DNA from: Dactylosporangium vinaceum
GTDB lineage: Bacteria; Actinomycetota; Actinomycetes; Mycobacteriales; Micromonosporaceae
NCBI RefSeq assembly: GCF_019904175.1
Contig: NZ_CP061913.1
Coordinates: 10,726,001 to 10,790,000 of the forward strand
Reading direction: 5' to 3'
Length of the DNA stretch: 64,000 nucleotides
Shown here in pieces: positions 25,510 to 33,954 of this stretch; positions within the stretch are counted from its first letter, which is position 1; each line of letters starts with the position of its first letter. The notes below the pieces were generated by a model. It saw nothing but the letters and a program-made list of their open reading frames with translations, had not been told where the DNA came from and searched no databases. The position numbers and the translations under genes are program-made.

Positions 25510-26292
25510 TCAGCGCAGGCCGTCCAGGGCGTGGCGGCACGGGTCGTCCGGCTGCTCCGGCAGTCGCGGGATGACGTCGAGCAGCAGCGCGCGGAGCCTG
25601 TCGGTGTTCTCCCGGAAGACCCGGAAGACCTCCTCCTGGGTGACCCCGTGCTCGCCCTCGACTCCCGCGTCCAGGTCGGTGACCAGGGCGATCGAGGTGT
25701 AGCAGAGCGCCAGCTCGCGGGCCAGCACCGCCTCCGGGTGCCCGGTCATGTTGACGACCGCTCCCCCGATCGAGGTGTACCAGCGCGACTCCGCCCGCGT
25801 CGAGAACCGCGGCCCTTCGACGACCACCATCGTGCCGGTCTGCGTCTCGATCCCGTGCTCGGCCGCCGTCTTGTGGACGACCTCCCGCCCGGTCGCACAG
25901 TAGGGGTCGGCGAAGTTCACGTGCACCGCACCGTCGTCGTAGAACGTCTGCGTCCGCGCCGTCGTGCGGTCGATCAGCTGATCCGGCACCACGAACGTCC
26001 CCGGCCCCAGCTCCGGCCGCAGCCCACCCACCGCACACGGCGCCAGCACCTGGGACACGCCGATCTCCTTCAGCGCCCACAGGTTCGCCCGATAGGGGAT
26101 CCGATGGGGCGGGAACCGGTGATCCTTTCCGTGCCGGGGAAGAAACGCGACCCGCCGGTTGTGCACGGTCGCGACGGTTATCGGGTCCGACGGTGGGCCA
26201 TAAGGCGTGTCGACCATGTGTTCCTGGGCGTCGTCGAGGAGTGCATAGAGCCCCGATCCACCGATCACGGCAACGTCCGCGAGTGAGGTCAC
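25510..26292 (-). CDS. mtnP: S-methyl-5'-thioadenosine phosphorylase
   Basis: The enzyme splits methylthioadenosine with phosphate to adenine and methylthioribose-1-phosphate, the first step of methionine salvage and clearance of a polyamine/AHL by-product. The 260-residue protein has the PNP/MTAP markers VIGGSGLYAL, RHGKDHRFPPHRIPYRANL, EGPRFSTRAESRWY and NMTGHPEAVLARELAL, the last with the MTAP-type Met. ACCCTA on the plus strand at 26300-26305 is TAGGGT on the minus strand, seven bases before the GTG start, so the mRNA is probably leaderless. Other methionine-salvage genes are not adjacent. Some actinobacterial homologues prefer other 6-oxo or amino purines; this cannot be decided here. 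Confidence 0.92.
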   Translation of the reverse strand: MTSLADVAVIGGSGLYALLDDAQEHMVDTPYGPPSDPITVATVHNRRVAFLPRHGKDHRFPPHRIPYRANLWALKEIGVSQVLAPCAVGGLRPELGPGTFVVPDQLIDRTTARTQTFYDDGAVHVNFADPYCATGREVVHKTAAEHGIETQTGTMVVVEGPRFSTRAESRWYTSIGGAVVNMTGHPEAVLARELALCYTSIALVTDLDAGVEGEHGVTQEEVFRVFRENTDRLRALLLDVIPRLPEQPDDPCRHALDGLR

Positions 26293-26488
26293 GGATCAGA
26301 CCCTAACCGGGACGCGCGGGTCAGGCTATGGTGCGAGACATGACCCTGGTTGTTTGTTGGTGGGACTGATGTCTATGCACGGGGACGTCGGTGAGCCCCC
26401 GACCGGGCGCGGGTCACCGAGACCAGGAAATTCCGGTAGAAATACGGGGAGCGGCCGCGGCACGAGCAGGCAGCGTCGAGGGAGGGCG

Positions 26489-27043
26489 ATGGAGTCGTTG
26501 ACCGGGCGGCTGCTGGTGGCGACGCCCGCGCTCCGCGACCCGAACTTCGAGCGCACCGTAGTCCTCGTAGTAGCCCACGAAGAGGGCGGCGCCCTGGGCG
26601 TGGTCCTCAACCGCGCCACCGAGGTCCAGGTCGCCGACGTCCTCGGCAGTTGGGGCGCCCTGGCGGGTGAACCTCCCGTCGTCTTCGAGGGCGGCCCCGT
26701 CCAGCCCGAGGCCGCCATCTGCCTGGCCCGCACCCGCCCCGGCGTGGAAGACCTGGCCGGCTTCAACCGAGTCTCCGGCGCCGTGGGCACAGTGGACCTT
26801 TCGGGCGACCCCGACCTGCTGGTAGCCGGAGTCCTGGGCGTCCGCGTCTTCGCCGGCTACGCGGGCTGGTCCCCCGGCCAGCTGGAGCGCGAGATCGAGG
26901 GCGGCTCCTGGTTCGTCTTCGACGCCCTACCCTCGGACGCCTTCGCCCCCCGCCCCGACGACCTGTGGCACATGGTCCTGCGCCGCCAGGGCGGCCTGAT
27001 GGCGGCGGTCGCCCACTACCCGACCGACCCGACCCAGAACTAG
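26489..27043 (+). CDS. YqgE/AlgH family protein
   Basis: The 184-residue protein belongs to the UPF0301 YqgE/AlgH family, which is widespread but without a settled biochemical role. The family signatures are present: LTGRLLVATPALRDPNFERT, GALGVVLNRATEV, VFEGGPVQPEA and VRVFAGYAGWSPGQLEREI. The ATG at 26489 is preceded by GGGAGGG; the longer upstream frame is unlike the family. The tRNA-Ala gene follows 80 bp downstream. Confidence 0.92.
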   Translation: MESLTGRLLVATPALRDPNFERTVVLVVAHEEGGALGVVLNRATEVQVADVLGSWGALAGEPPVVFEGGPVQPEAAICLARTRPGVEDLAGFNRVSGAVGTVDLSGDPDLLVAGVLGVRVFAGYAGWSPGQLEREIEGGSWFVFDALPSDAFAPRPDDLWHMVLRRQGGLMAAVAHYPTDPTQN

Positions 27044-27122
27044 GGATACCCGATGTGACCCGGTCCCCGGGTGTGTGTACTATTCCGTGAGTGCCCGCGC
27101 GAGAGCGCAGGACACACCAGAT

Positions 27123-27198
27123 GGGGCCGTGGCGCAGCTGGTAGCGCACCACACTGGCAGTGTGGGGGTCAGGGGTTCGAGTCCCCTCGGCTCCACCA
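27123..27198 (+). tRNA. tRNA-Ala (anticodon GGC)
   Basis: The sequence folds as a complete cloverleaf of 76 nt. The acceptor GGGGCCG pairs with CGGCTCC (one G-U), the anticodon arm CCACA-CTGGCAG-TGTGG exposes GGC (reads GCC Ala), and the T arm contains GGTTCGAGTCC. The 3' CCA is encoded at 27196-27198. The 3' end also begins a diverged repeat whose second copy lies beyond the NUDIX gene. Confidence 0.97.
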
Positions 27199-27344
27199 TC
27201 GATTGGCGCTCTCTGCTCAATGGCGGAGGGCGCCATTTTCGCGTCTGCGATGGTGGCATTCCTCGCGCAAGCGCAAGCGCTTGCTCCCCGGCGGGGGCTT
27301 CGCCACCCGCGGCCCCTGTCGCGGGGTTCTGTGCTCTTCGTTGG
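27190..27344 (+). repeat. diverged direct repeat, copy A (starts in tRNA-Ala 3' end)
   Basis: This stretch, from GCTCCACCATCGATTGG through CTCTTCGTTGG, aligns with 28093-28232. Shared blocks include ATTGGCG, CTCAATGG, TCTGCGATGG, GGCATTCCTC and CGCGGCCC. Copy A has an extra block of about 15 bp. It has no open frame of interest. The two copies flank the NUDIX gene. Confidence 0.7.
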
Positions 27345-27505
27345 TGTGTTGTTGCTTCGGGCTCGCTTCGCATCGCCGTATGGGCTCGCTTCGCATCGCT
27401 TTGTGGTTGTGGTTGGGGTTCGTGTGCTTCCTGGCTGGGTGTGTCGCGTGTGTCGCGTGTGTCGGGGGTTTTGGGCTTGTGAGGTCTAGTGGAGGAGTGG
27501 ACGGT

Positions 27506-28093
27506 ATGAGTGGCTCCGGCGATTGGGTGGCGCGGATGAAGGACTCGACACTTGTCTCGGCCGATGTCTTGCTTGAAAAGCCGAAGACGTTCGTGCATGA
27601 GGTGCTCCGTATGCCCGATGGGCAGGAGATCGACTGGTACTACGTTCACAGCACGCCGAGCGTGATGGTCGTCCCGGTCACGGCCGAGGGCGACGTCATT
27701 TTGGTCAAGCAGTATCGGCACAATCTGAAGCGGGACACGCTCGAGCTCCCGGCCGGCGTGACTGAAGAAGGTGAGGATCCTCGCGATGCGGCGCTGCGGG
27801 AGTTGGTCGAGGAGACCGGGCATGTGATGGCCGAGGGCGCCGAGATTCAGCCGCTCGGCCCGTACTATGCGCTGCCTTCCGAGACTGACAAGTACGTGCA
27901 CTTCTACCTGGCCGCGCCGGTCGTCAGTGCCGGGGCGCCGCAGGGTGACACCGAGATCGAGAAGTACTTCGACATGAGCGTTGTCGTCATGCCGTTCGAC
28001 GAAGCGATCTCCGCGCTCGGCCGCACGATCCACGGGCTCGAAACACTCGGTGGACTGCTACTCGCCCGCCAGGCGCTCGAAGAACGGCGATAG
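27506..28093 (+). CDS. NUDIX hydrolase (ADP-ribose pyrophosphatase-like)
   Basis: The 195-residue protein has an intact Nudix box, GVTEEGEDPRDAALRELVEE followed by TGHVM (GX5EX7REUXEEXGU), after an N-terminal beta part with VMVVPVTAEGDVILVKQYRH, a layout typical of ADP-ribose/NDP-sugar hydrolases. It probably hydrolyses a nucleoside diphosphate linked to another moiety. The ATG at 27506 has GGAGGAG (27491-27497) upstream. The gene is bracketed by direct repeats and lies just past tRNA-Ala. Its third-base composition looks lower in G+C than neighbours, with more T (GTTCAC, TATCGG, GATTC), a possible sign of acquisition. Confidence 0.88.
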   Translation: MSGSGDWVARMKDSTLVSADVLLEKPKTFVHEVLRMPDGQEIDWYYVHSTPSVMVVPVTAEGDVILVKQYRHNLKRDTLELPAGVTEEGEDPRDAALRELVEETGHVMAEGAEIQPLGPYYALPSETDKYVHFYLAAPVVSAGAPQGDTEIEKYFDMSVVVMPFDEAISALGRTIHGLETLGGLLLARQALEERR

Positions 28094-28232
28094 CTCCGCC
28101 ATTGATTGGCGGTCTCCGCTCAATGGTGGCATCTGCGATGGCGGCATTCCTCACGCACGCGTAAGTATTCTCTTCCGGGCTTGGGCTTCGGCATTCGCGG
28201 CCCGCATTGCGGGGTCCTGTGCTCCTCGTCGG
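28093..28232 (+). repeat. diverged direct repeat, copy B (with a tRNA-end-like GCTCCGCCA)
   Basis: Copy B begins GCTCCGCCATTGATTGG, which differs by one base from the tRNA-Ala end GCTCCACCA and then follows copy A with small changes and one deletion, to CTCCTCGTCGG. It overlaps the NUDIX stop codon and ends 13 bp before the next minus-strand stop. Confidence 0.7.
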
Positions 28233-28245
28233 GGCTGGCTGTGGG

Positions 28246-29262
28246 TCAGGGGGCGGGTGGGTATTTCGCGTGGATGTCGGCGTTCAGGTACAGGCGCAGG
28301 CAGAAGGTGTTCATCCTCGCGGCGGTTGGGGCGTGGCGGCGGAGGATTGCGGCTATCGGTGCGGGTACGTCCGGGGGGATGTCGCCTGTCGCGCACCTGG
28401 CTATGTACTCGTCGCGGGCGGTGAAGCCGACGGTGGGCGGGACGGCGCATACCGTGTTGACCAGCCAGTTCACCAGCCACATCGCGGCGTAGTCGGCGTC
28501 GTGGGCCGCGTGTCGGGCGACGAAGTCGCGTTCGGCGGCCGAGAGGTCGAAGCGTGGCGAGGTGGCCAGGCCGAAATCTACGAGGTAGACCCGGTCGGCC
28601 TCGGCTCGCAGGTTGCCGAAGTGGCCGTCCATGTGGAGCAGGTCGTGGCGGCGCAGGAAGGTCGTGATCTCGAACAGTTGACGCTCGAACGGTGCGGCTC
28701 GGGTGATCGGGTCGTGCAGCCACTCGGGCAGTGGGTCCCGGATGTACTCGCTGAACAGGACGAGGCTGGAGCTCGCCCCGGCCAGTTCCTCGAAGCGAGT
28801 GCGGACGGACGTGGCCCCGGCGAACTGGGCGACTGCGGGTGCTGTGTCGCGGTGCTCGGGCGCGATCGGCGGGCGGCCCGGTAGCACTCGCCAGTGGTAC
28901 AACAAAGGAAATGCCTCGGTTTTGCCGGTCAGCACCCCGGTTGTGACGATCTCGTTGGTGGCCAGCTCGCGCCATGCGCCGAAGCCGGGGCCGGGGTGGC
29001 GGTAGATGCCGTACTGGCAGTACGTCGGCAGGTCGAAGAGGTTCGCGGTGCTGAGCGGATGGGCCAGCTCGCGGTCGGTGAGCGGGATGCGCTTCACGAA
29101 CACCGGTGCGCCGTCGATGTCGAGGACCGAGCAGGCGCCGCCCACGCCCAGGGCGATGACGGGCGCGGCGGCGACGAGCCGGGCCAGGTCGGCGTCACCG
29201 CGCGCGGCCAGTGTGGCGGCGGTGCGCTCGTAGCGGGCGCGGCGGGTGACGCCGGGCGTCAC
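28246..29262 (-). CDS. protein-kinase-fold (APH-like) protein
   Basis: The 338-residue protein has kinase-fold motifs: a Lys in APVFVKRIPLTDREL, a catalytic loop LLHMDGHFGNLRAEADR (HxDxxxxN) and a metal motif VYLVDFGLATS. The family is widespread in actinobacteria but its substrate is unknown. The GTG at 29262 overlaps the stop of the channel gene by four bases (GTGA), so the two are translated from one mRNA. This suggests the kinase modifies or is regulated with the channel, which is inference. Confidence 0.8.
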   Translation of the reverse strand: MTPGVTRRARYERTAATLAARGDADLARLVAAAPVIALGVGGACSVLDIDGAPVFVKRIPLTDRELAHPLSTANLFDLPTYCQYGIYRHPGPGFGAWRELATNEIVTTGVLTGKTEAFPLLYHWRVLPGRPPIAPEHRDTAPAVAQFAGATSVRTRFEELAGASSSLVLFSEYIRDPLPEWLHDPITRAAPFERQLFEITTFLRRHDLLHMDGHFGNLRAEADRVYLVDFGLATSPRFDLSAAERDFVARHAAHDADYAAMWLVNWLVNTVCAVPPTVGFTARDEYIARCATGDIPPDVPAPIAAILRRHAPTAARMNTFCLRLYLNADIHAKYPPAP

Positions 29263-31130
29263 GACTGGGCGAGGACGATGAGGCGGTCCACCGGGGGCAT
29301 GGGGGCGGACTTCGCCGGGTTCAGGACCACGCCGTGCGCCTCGCCCGGGTCCTTCAGGCGATACCCGATGGCCAGCTCCCCGCGCCGCGCGGCCGCCTCC
29401 ACCACCGTGGCGAAGGTCAGGGTGGAGGTCTGGCGGATGTAGCGGTCGGCGGGGCGGATGTAGATCTCGGCGCCGGCCGGGTCGAACAGGTCGGCGAATA
29501 CCGACTCGAGGTGGGGGCTCTCGGAGATCTGCGTCATCAGCAGGCTCACCAGCTGGTCGCTGACCACGAAGTCGTCGGCGCGGGTCAGCTGGGCCAGGGT
29601 GCGGTCGCGCTCGTCGCGCATCTCGCTGACGATCGAGGTGTCGCGGCCCCGCCGGCGCAGCAGGTCGCGTACGTGCAGCAGCGTCATCAGCACGTGCGAG
29701 TCGGCCGGCAGCGGCTCCAGGAGATCGTCGGACAGCACGATCAGGTTGTCGTAGGAGGCGATGTCCAGCTGCTCCAGCGTGGCCCGGTCGCGGATGTCGC
29801 CGGTCTTCACGCTGGGGGTGCTCAGCTGGCGCAGGGCGGCGGCGAGCTGGGCGACAGTGGCGAACGCGTCCGGGCGGTCGGTCACGATGTCCGCTGTCGA
29901 GCCGGTGGCGACATACGTGTCCAGCTGCTCGATGATGCGCGCGGCGCGCGCGTTCCAACCCAGAATCAACGTCCGCTCCGGTACCGCGGCCACGTCGGAC
30001 CCCGGAACAATCGCTTCCTCGTCAACCTCCGGGGTCGCCGTCATCAACAGCGCCGTCGAGTCGTCCTCGGCCAGCAGCACCAGGCGGTCCCCCGGGGCGA
30101 TGACGCGGTCCATCGGCGGGTTGAGCACGCTCGTGCCCCCGGCCTCCACGAGGCCGACCGGGCAGCACGCCCCGTACTCCAGCAGCAGCTCACCGAAGCG
30201 CCGGCCCTGCGCCCGCGGCTCGTCCACCACGTAGAACTCGTTGCCGCGGAAGTCGAGCAGATCCTGGTACACCGACGACAGCCCGGGCTGGCGGGCGGTC
30301 TGCACGACGAGCCGGGCGCCGATGTCGTCGGCGTCGAGCACCACCGCGTCACCGCCGGCCAGGCGGGCGACCGCGCGGTTGCGCCCGTCGCGCACCGCCG
30401 CCACCACGTGATGCGGCCGGTCCTTGAACGCCGGGCCGTTGTTGACCGCCAGCAGGACCTTCAGCACGTACGCGTCGGCGTCCGGCGCGCTGCTCCCGGG
30501 CGGCGCGAGGACGATGACGGACCGGGACTCGTTGGGGTTGACGATCTCCAGGTCGCTCACGTCGAGCGGGCTGCCGGTGCGGCAGACCACGCGCGTCTTC
30601 CCGGTGCGCCCGACCCGCTGCCGGATGAGGTCCTCCATCTCGACCTTGTCCTTCTCGGCCAGGATCGTGATGGCCGGGCGGCGGCGGCTCGTGTTGGCCG
30701 CGACCAGCTCGGTGATGACCGTGAAGATCTGGTCGGACCAGCCCAGGATGACCGTGTGCTCGCGCTCCACGACCACCGACCGGCCCTTGCGCAGCTGCTC
30801 CAGCGCCGCGTTCAGCCCGTTGGTGAGCAGGCCGACGAGCGCGCTGACCACGAAGATGCCGGCGATCACCAGGATGAACCACAGGCCGAGCACGGCCAGC
30901 GAGCCGTCCTCGGGCACGGCCAGGCTGAAGGTGGCGACGAACGTCTGCCACAGCAGCCGGATCGGGTTGCGCTCCTCGGGCGGCTCGACGGTGGTGAGCG
31001 CGAACGTGACGAGGGCGATCAACAGCGCCGTGGCCAGGGCGAGCCAGCCCACGAGCGACGGGGCGCCCCTGGACATCGTGTTGTCGAACCAGTACCGAAC
31101 GCGCGCGCCGAACCGCACGTTGCGACTCAT
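29259..31130 (-). CDS. CASTOR/POLLUX-type ion channel with RCK-like domains
   Basis: The 623-residue protein has two membrane segments (about residues 26-46 and 76-102 in the shorter form) with a pore-like loop (LLWQTFVATFSL) and then two tandem Rossmann/RCK-like regions, marked by HTVILGWSDQIFTVITELVA and RTLILGWNARAARIIEQL. This is the architecture of the plant CASTOR/POLLUX (DMI1) channels and their bacterial relatives, related to potassium channel RCK systems. The ATG at 31130 is preferred to the GTG at 31154 because GGGGGT precedes it. It is translationally coupled to the kinase-fold gene and divergent from a chemoreceptor. Ion selectivity is unknown. Confidence 0.85.
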   Translation of the reverse strand: MSRNVRFGARVRYWFDNTMSRGAPSLVGWLALATALLIALVTFALTTVEPPEERNPIRLLWQTFVATFSLAVPEDGSLAVLGLWFILVIAGIFVVSALVGLLTNGLNAALEQLRKGRSVVVEREHTVILGWSDQIFTVITELVAANTSRRRPAITILAEKDKVEMEDLIRQRVGRTGKTRVVCRTGSPLDVSDLEIVNPNESRSVIVLAPPGSSAPDADAYVLKVLLAVNNGPAFKDRPHHVVAAVRDGRNRAVARLAGGDAVVLDADDIGARLVVQTARQPGLSSVYQDLLDFRGNEFYVVDEPRAQGRRFGELLLEYGACCPVGLVEAGGTSVLNPPMDRVIAPGDRLVLLAEDDSTALLMTATPEVDEEAIVPGSDVAAVPERTLILGWNARAARIIEQLDTYVATGSTADIVTDRPDAFATVAQLAAALRQLSTPSVKTGDIRDRATLEQLDIASYDNLIVLSDDLLEPLPADSHVLMTLLHVRDLLRRRGRDTSIVSEMRDERDRTLAQLTRADDFVVSDQLVSLLMTQISESPHLESVFADLFDPAGAEIYIRPADRYIRQTSTLTFATVVEAAARRGELAIGYRLKDPGEAHGVVLNPAKSAPMPPVDRLIVLAQS

Positions 31131-31222
31131 CGGGCTACCCCCACCACTGCTCACCGGACCGGCCGCACCGGACCGATGGTTGGAGAGGACTGTAGTGGGT
31201 ACGTGCGTACGGTTCGTCTCAG

Positions 31223-32833
31223 GTGCGGTCGGGGCCGTCCGATCAGCACGGCGTGAGCATCCTCTCCGTGTTCGACGACCGGTCGGTCCGCGCCAAGATC
31301 ACTTCGGTGGTGCTCCTCGCCACCGCGTGCGGAATCGCCGTCGGTGCGATCGGCATCTCGGCCGTGCGCGGCGTCAACGCCGACGCCGACGCCGCCCAGC
31401 GCAAGAGCCTGCAGGTGTTCGAGGCGGCCGGATCGTTCGGCAAGAACATCGAGGCGTTCAGCGGCAACATCTCCGCCATGCGCCTGTACCCGGCGCTAGC
31501 CGACCGGATCACGGCGGGCCTGGCCACCAACCGCAAGGCCGTCGAGGATGCGCTCGGCACGCTGCAGACGGCCCTGGCCGACGACAGCGCCGCGACGGCG
31601 GTGGTCACGAAGGCCGCGACGGACTGGAAGGCGTACACGGACTTCCTCGCCGTCGACCGCTCCAAGGCCCCGCCCGCCGAACTGGCCGCCGCGGTCACCA
31701 CGTACGACCAGCTCTACGGCGCGCTCGGCACCGACCAGAAGGCCCTGAGCGATACGGCGCACAAATTCGTCACGGCCACGGCGCAGACCAACGGCGCGCG
31801 CGCCAACCGGGCGACGACGACGATCGCGATAGTGCTGGCTGTGGGGGTACTGCTGAGTCTGCTCCTCGGCCTGCGCGTAGCGAGCCGGATCCGGCAGGCC
31901 GTCCGCGGCGTCTCACAGGTGACCGACGGGCTGGCCGACGGCGACCTCACCCGCACCTCCGTCGTGGTCGACCACGACGAGATCGGCCAGATGGCGACCT
32001 CGCTGAACCGCGGCATCACCCGCCTGCGCGACGACGTGGTCGGCCTGGCCCGCAACGCCACCGGCCTGCGCGGCGCCGCCGACCAGCTCAACGCGGTGGC
32101 CGGTGGCGTCGAGACGGCCGCCCGGGACGCCTCCTCCCGCGCCGGCACCGTGGCCACCACCGCCGACACGGTCTCCAGCAGCCTCCACGTCGTCTCCGCC
32201 GGTGCCGAGGAGATGGGCTCGTCAATTCACGAGATCAGCCGCTCGACCTCGGAGGCCGCCCAGGTGGCCGCCCAGGCCGTCCACGTAGCCGCCCAGACGA
32301 ACGAAACCGTCTCGCGACTCGGCGCCTCCTCCACCGAGATCGCCACCGTCGTCAAGGTCATCACGCAGATCGCGGAGCAGACAAACCTCCTGGCCCTGAA
32401 CGCCACCATCGAAGCGGCCCGAGCCGGCGAGTCGGGCAAGGGCTTCGCCGTGGTCGCGAGCGAGGTCAAGGACCTGGCCCAGGAGACCGCCAAGGCGACC
32501 GAGGACATCGTCCACCGGGTCGAGGCCATCCAGAGCGACACCTCCCGCGCGGTCGAGGCCATCGGCGAGATCTCCGGCATCATCGAGCGCATCAACTCCA
32601 TCCAGCTCACGATCGCCTCCTCGGTCGAAGAGCAGACCGCCACCACCCAGGAGATGACCCGCACCCTCAACACCGCCGCCCAGGGCGCAGGCGACATAGC
32701 CGTCACCATCACCGGCGTCTCGGACGCCACCCGCCGCACCACCGACTCGATCGCCGAAACCACGAAGGCCGCCCAACTCCTGGCCGCCACCTCAACCGAA
32801 CTGCAAACCCTGGTCTCGCGCTTCCGCTACTGA
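31223..32833 (+). CDS. methyl-accepting chemotaxis-like protein
   Basis: The 536-residue protein has a membrane segment at about residues 26-48, an outside helical domain (about 50-190), a second membrane segment (about 196-218), a HAMP domain (about 220-270) and a signalling domain whose tip is intact: VITQIAEQTNLLALNATIEA followed by ARAGESGKGFAVVASEVKDLAQE. No cheA, cheW or flagellar genes are in the window, so it must work with a remote array or in non-motile signalling. TACGGT (31208-31213) lies nine bases before the GTG start at 31223; GTG at 31253 is an alternative that matches other MCP N-termini (VSILSVFDDRSV). Confidence 0.9.
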   Translation: MRSGPSDQHGVSILSVFDDRSVRAKITSVVLLATACGIAVGAIGISAVRGVNADADAAQRKSLQVFEAAGSFGKNIEAFSGNISAMRLYPALADRITAGLATNRKAVEDALGTLQTALADDSAATAVVTKAATDWKAYTDFLAVDRSKAPPAELAAAVTTYDQLYGALGTDQKALSDTAHKFVTATAQTNGARANRATTTIAIVLAVGVLLSLLLGLRVASRIRQAVRGVSQVTDGLADGDLTRTSVVVDHDEIGQMATSLNRGITRLRDDVVGLARNATGLRGAADQLNAVAGGVETAARDASSRAGTVATTADTVSSSLHVVSAGAEEMGSSIHEISRSTSEAAQVAAQAVHVAAQTNETVSRLGASSTEIATVVKVITQIAEQTNLLALNATIEAARAGESGKGFAVVASEVKDLAQETAKATEDIVHRVEAIQSDTSRAVEAIGEISGIIERINSIQLTIASSVEEQTATTQEMTRTLNTAAQGAGDIAVTITGVSDATRRTTDSIAETTKAAQLLAATSTELQTLVSRFRY

Positions 32834-32902
32834 ACCCGGGCCCCGCCCAAGCCCCAAAGGCCGGCGGACGCGGCACGCGCCGGGCCGTGGAGCGCACAGC
32901 GC

Positions 32903-32908
32903 TACCAT
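32903..32908 (+). promoter_or_regulatory. -10 hexamer of a leaderless promoter for the ECF41 gene
   Basis: TACCAT is six bases before the ATG at 32915, without a Shine-Dalgarno sequence. Confidence 0.5.
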
Positions 32909-32914
32909 CGCGGC

Positions 32915-33862
32915 ATGGGGCTGACCGCGGCGGACGTCGAGCGGTTCGAGGCATCCCGGCAACGCCTGGAGGCCATCGGATACCGGCTGCTCGGCTCCGC
33001 CGCGGAGGCCGAGGACGCGGTCCAGGAGACGTTCCTGCGCTGGCAGGCGGCTGACGTCGAGCGGATCGAGGTACCGGAGGCCTGGCTCACCAAGGTGCTG
33101 ACCAACCTGTGCCTCAACCAGCTGGGCTCGGCCCGGGCGCGGCGCGAGCTGTACGTCGGGCAGTGGCTGCCCGAGCCGCTCCTGGCCGGCGATCCGATGC
33201 TGGGCCCGGCGGAGACGGCCGAGCAGCGCGAGTCCGTCTCCTACGCCGTGCTCACGCTCATGGAGCGCCTCTCCCCCAGCGAGCGCGCCGTCTACGTCCT
33301 GCGGGAGGCGTTCGACTACCCGCACCGCGAGATCGCCGCGATCCTCGACATCAGCGAGGCGGCGAGCCAGCAGGTGCTCCACCGGGCCAAGCAGCACATC
33401 GCGCAGGGCCGGCCCCGCGTCGCGGTGGACGCGGCCGAGGCCCGCCGGATCGTCGAGGAGTTCCTGGCCGCGGCGATCAGCGGACGGCCCGAATCGCTTG
33501 TCAAGCTGCTGACCGCCGACGCGGTGTCGCTGGGCGACGGCGGCGGGAAGGTCCCGGCCCGGGCCAAGCCGTTCGAGGGTGCCGCGGCCGTCGCGAGGTT
33601 CATCTGGGGTCTGTTCCGCCCGGCGCCGGCCAAGCGGGCTCTCGCCGGCGACGTGATCGAGATCTATGTGACGACCGTCAACGGCGAGCCGGGCGCGGTC
33701 GCCATCGCCGGCGGCCGGGTGTTCGGGGTGACGCACCTGCAGGTCACGGCCGAGGGCATCGGCCTGATCCTCAACCAGGTGAACCCGGACAAGCTCGAGC
33801 GCGCCACCGAGCGCTGGGCGCGCGCGGCCGACCACGGCAAGCCCCTGCTCGTCACCATGTGA
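32915..33862 (+). CDS. ECF41-type sigma factor with SnoaL-like C-terminal domain
   Basis: The 315-residue sigma factor has sigma2 (residues 8-75, GYRLLGSAAEAEDAVQETFL), sigma4 (about 110-165, SERAVYVLREAFDYPHREIA) and a C-terminal SnoaL-like extension of about 130 residues. The linker holds WLPEPL and the extension holds VSLGDGGGKVPA, the two motifs known for the ECF41 group, where the extension controls activity instead of an anti-sigma factor. ECF41 genes usually sit next to an oxidoreductase or carboxymuconolactone decarboxylase target; here the next gene is an FAD oxidoreductase, 92 bp away. A weak TGTCAGG (33883-33889) in that gap recalls the TGTCACA -35, but no good -10 follows. Confidence 0.9.
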   Translation: MGLTAADVERFEASRQRLEAIGYRLLGSAAEAEDAVQETFLRWQAADVERIEVPEAWLTKVLTNLCLNQLGSARARRELYVGQWLPEPLLAGDPMLGPAETAEQRESVSYAVLTLMERLSPSERAVYVLREAFDYPHREIAAILDISEAASQQVLHRAKQHIAQGRPRVAVDAAEARRIVEEFLAAAISGRPESLVKLLTADAVSLGDGGGKVPARAKPFEGAAAVARFIWGLFRPAPAKRALAGDVIEIYVTTVNGEPGAVAIAGGRVFGVTHLQVTAEGIGLILNQVNPDKLERATERWARAADHGKPLLVTM

Positions 33863-33954
33863 GGTGCTTCACAGGCGGTACCTGTCAGGAAAGCGCGGCC
33901 CATCCGGCTCAGGGAGCGAAAGCGAGCCACACCGCGCGAGACAGGAGCACGGCC

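Noticed and set aside
29334..33054. Two long plus-strand frames (640 and 876 residues)
   Set aside because: They are antisense or out-of-frame readings of the channel and chemoreceptor genes.
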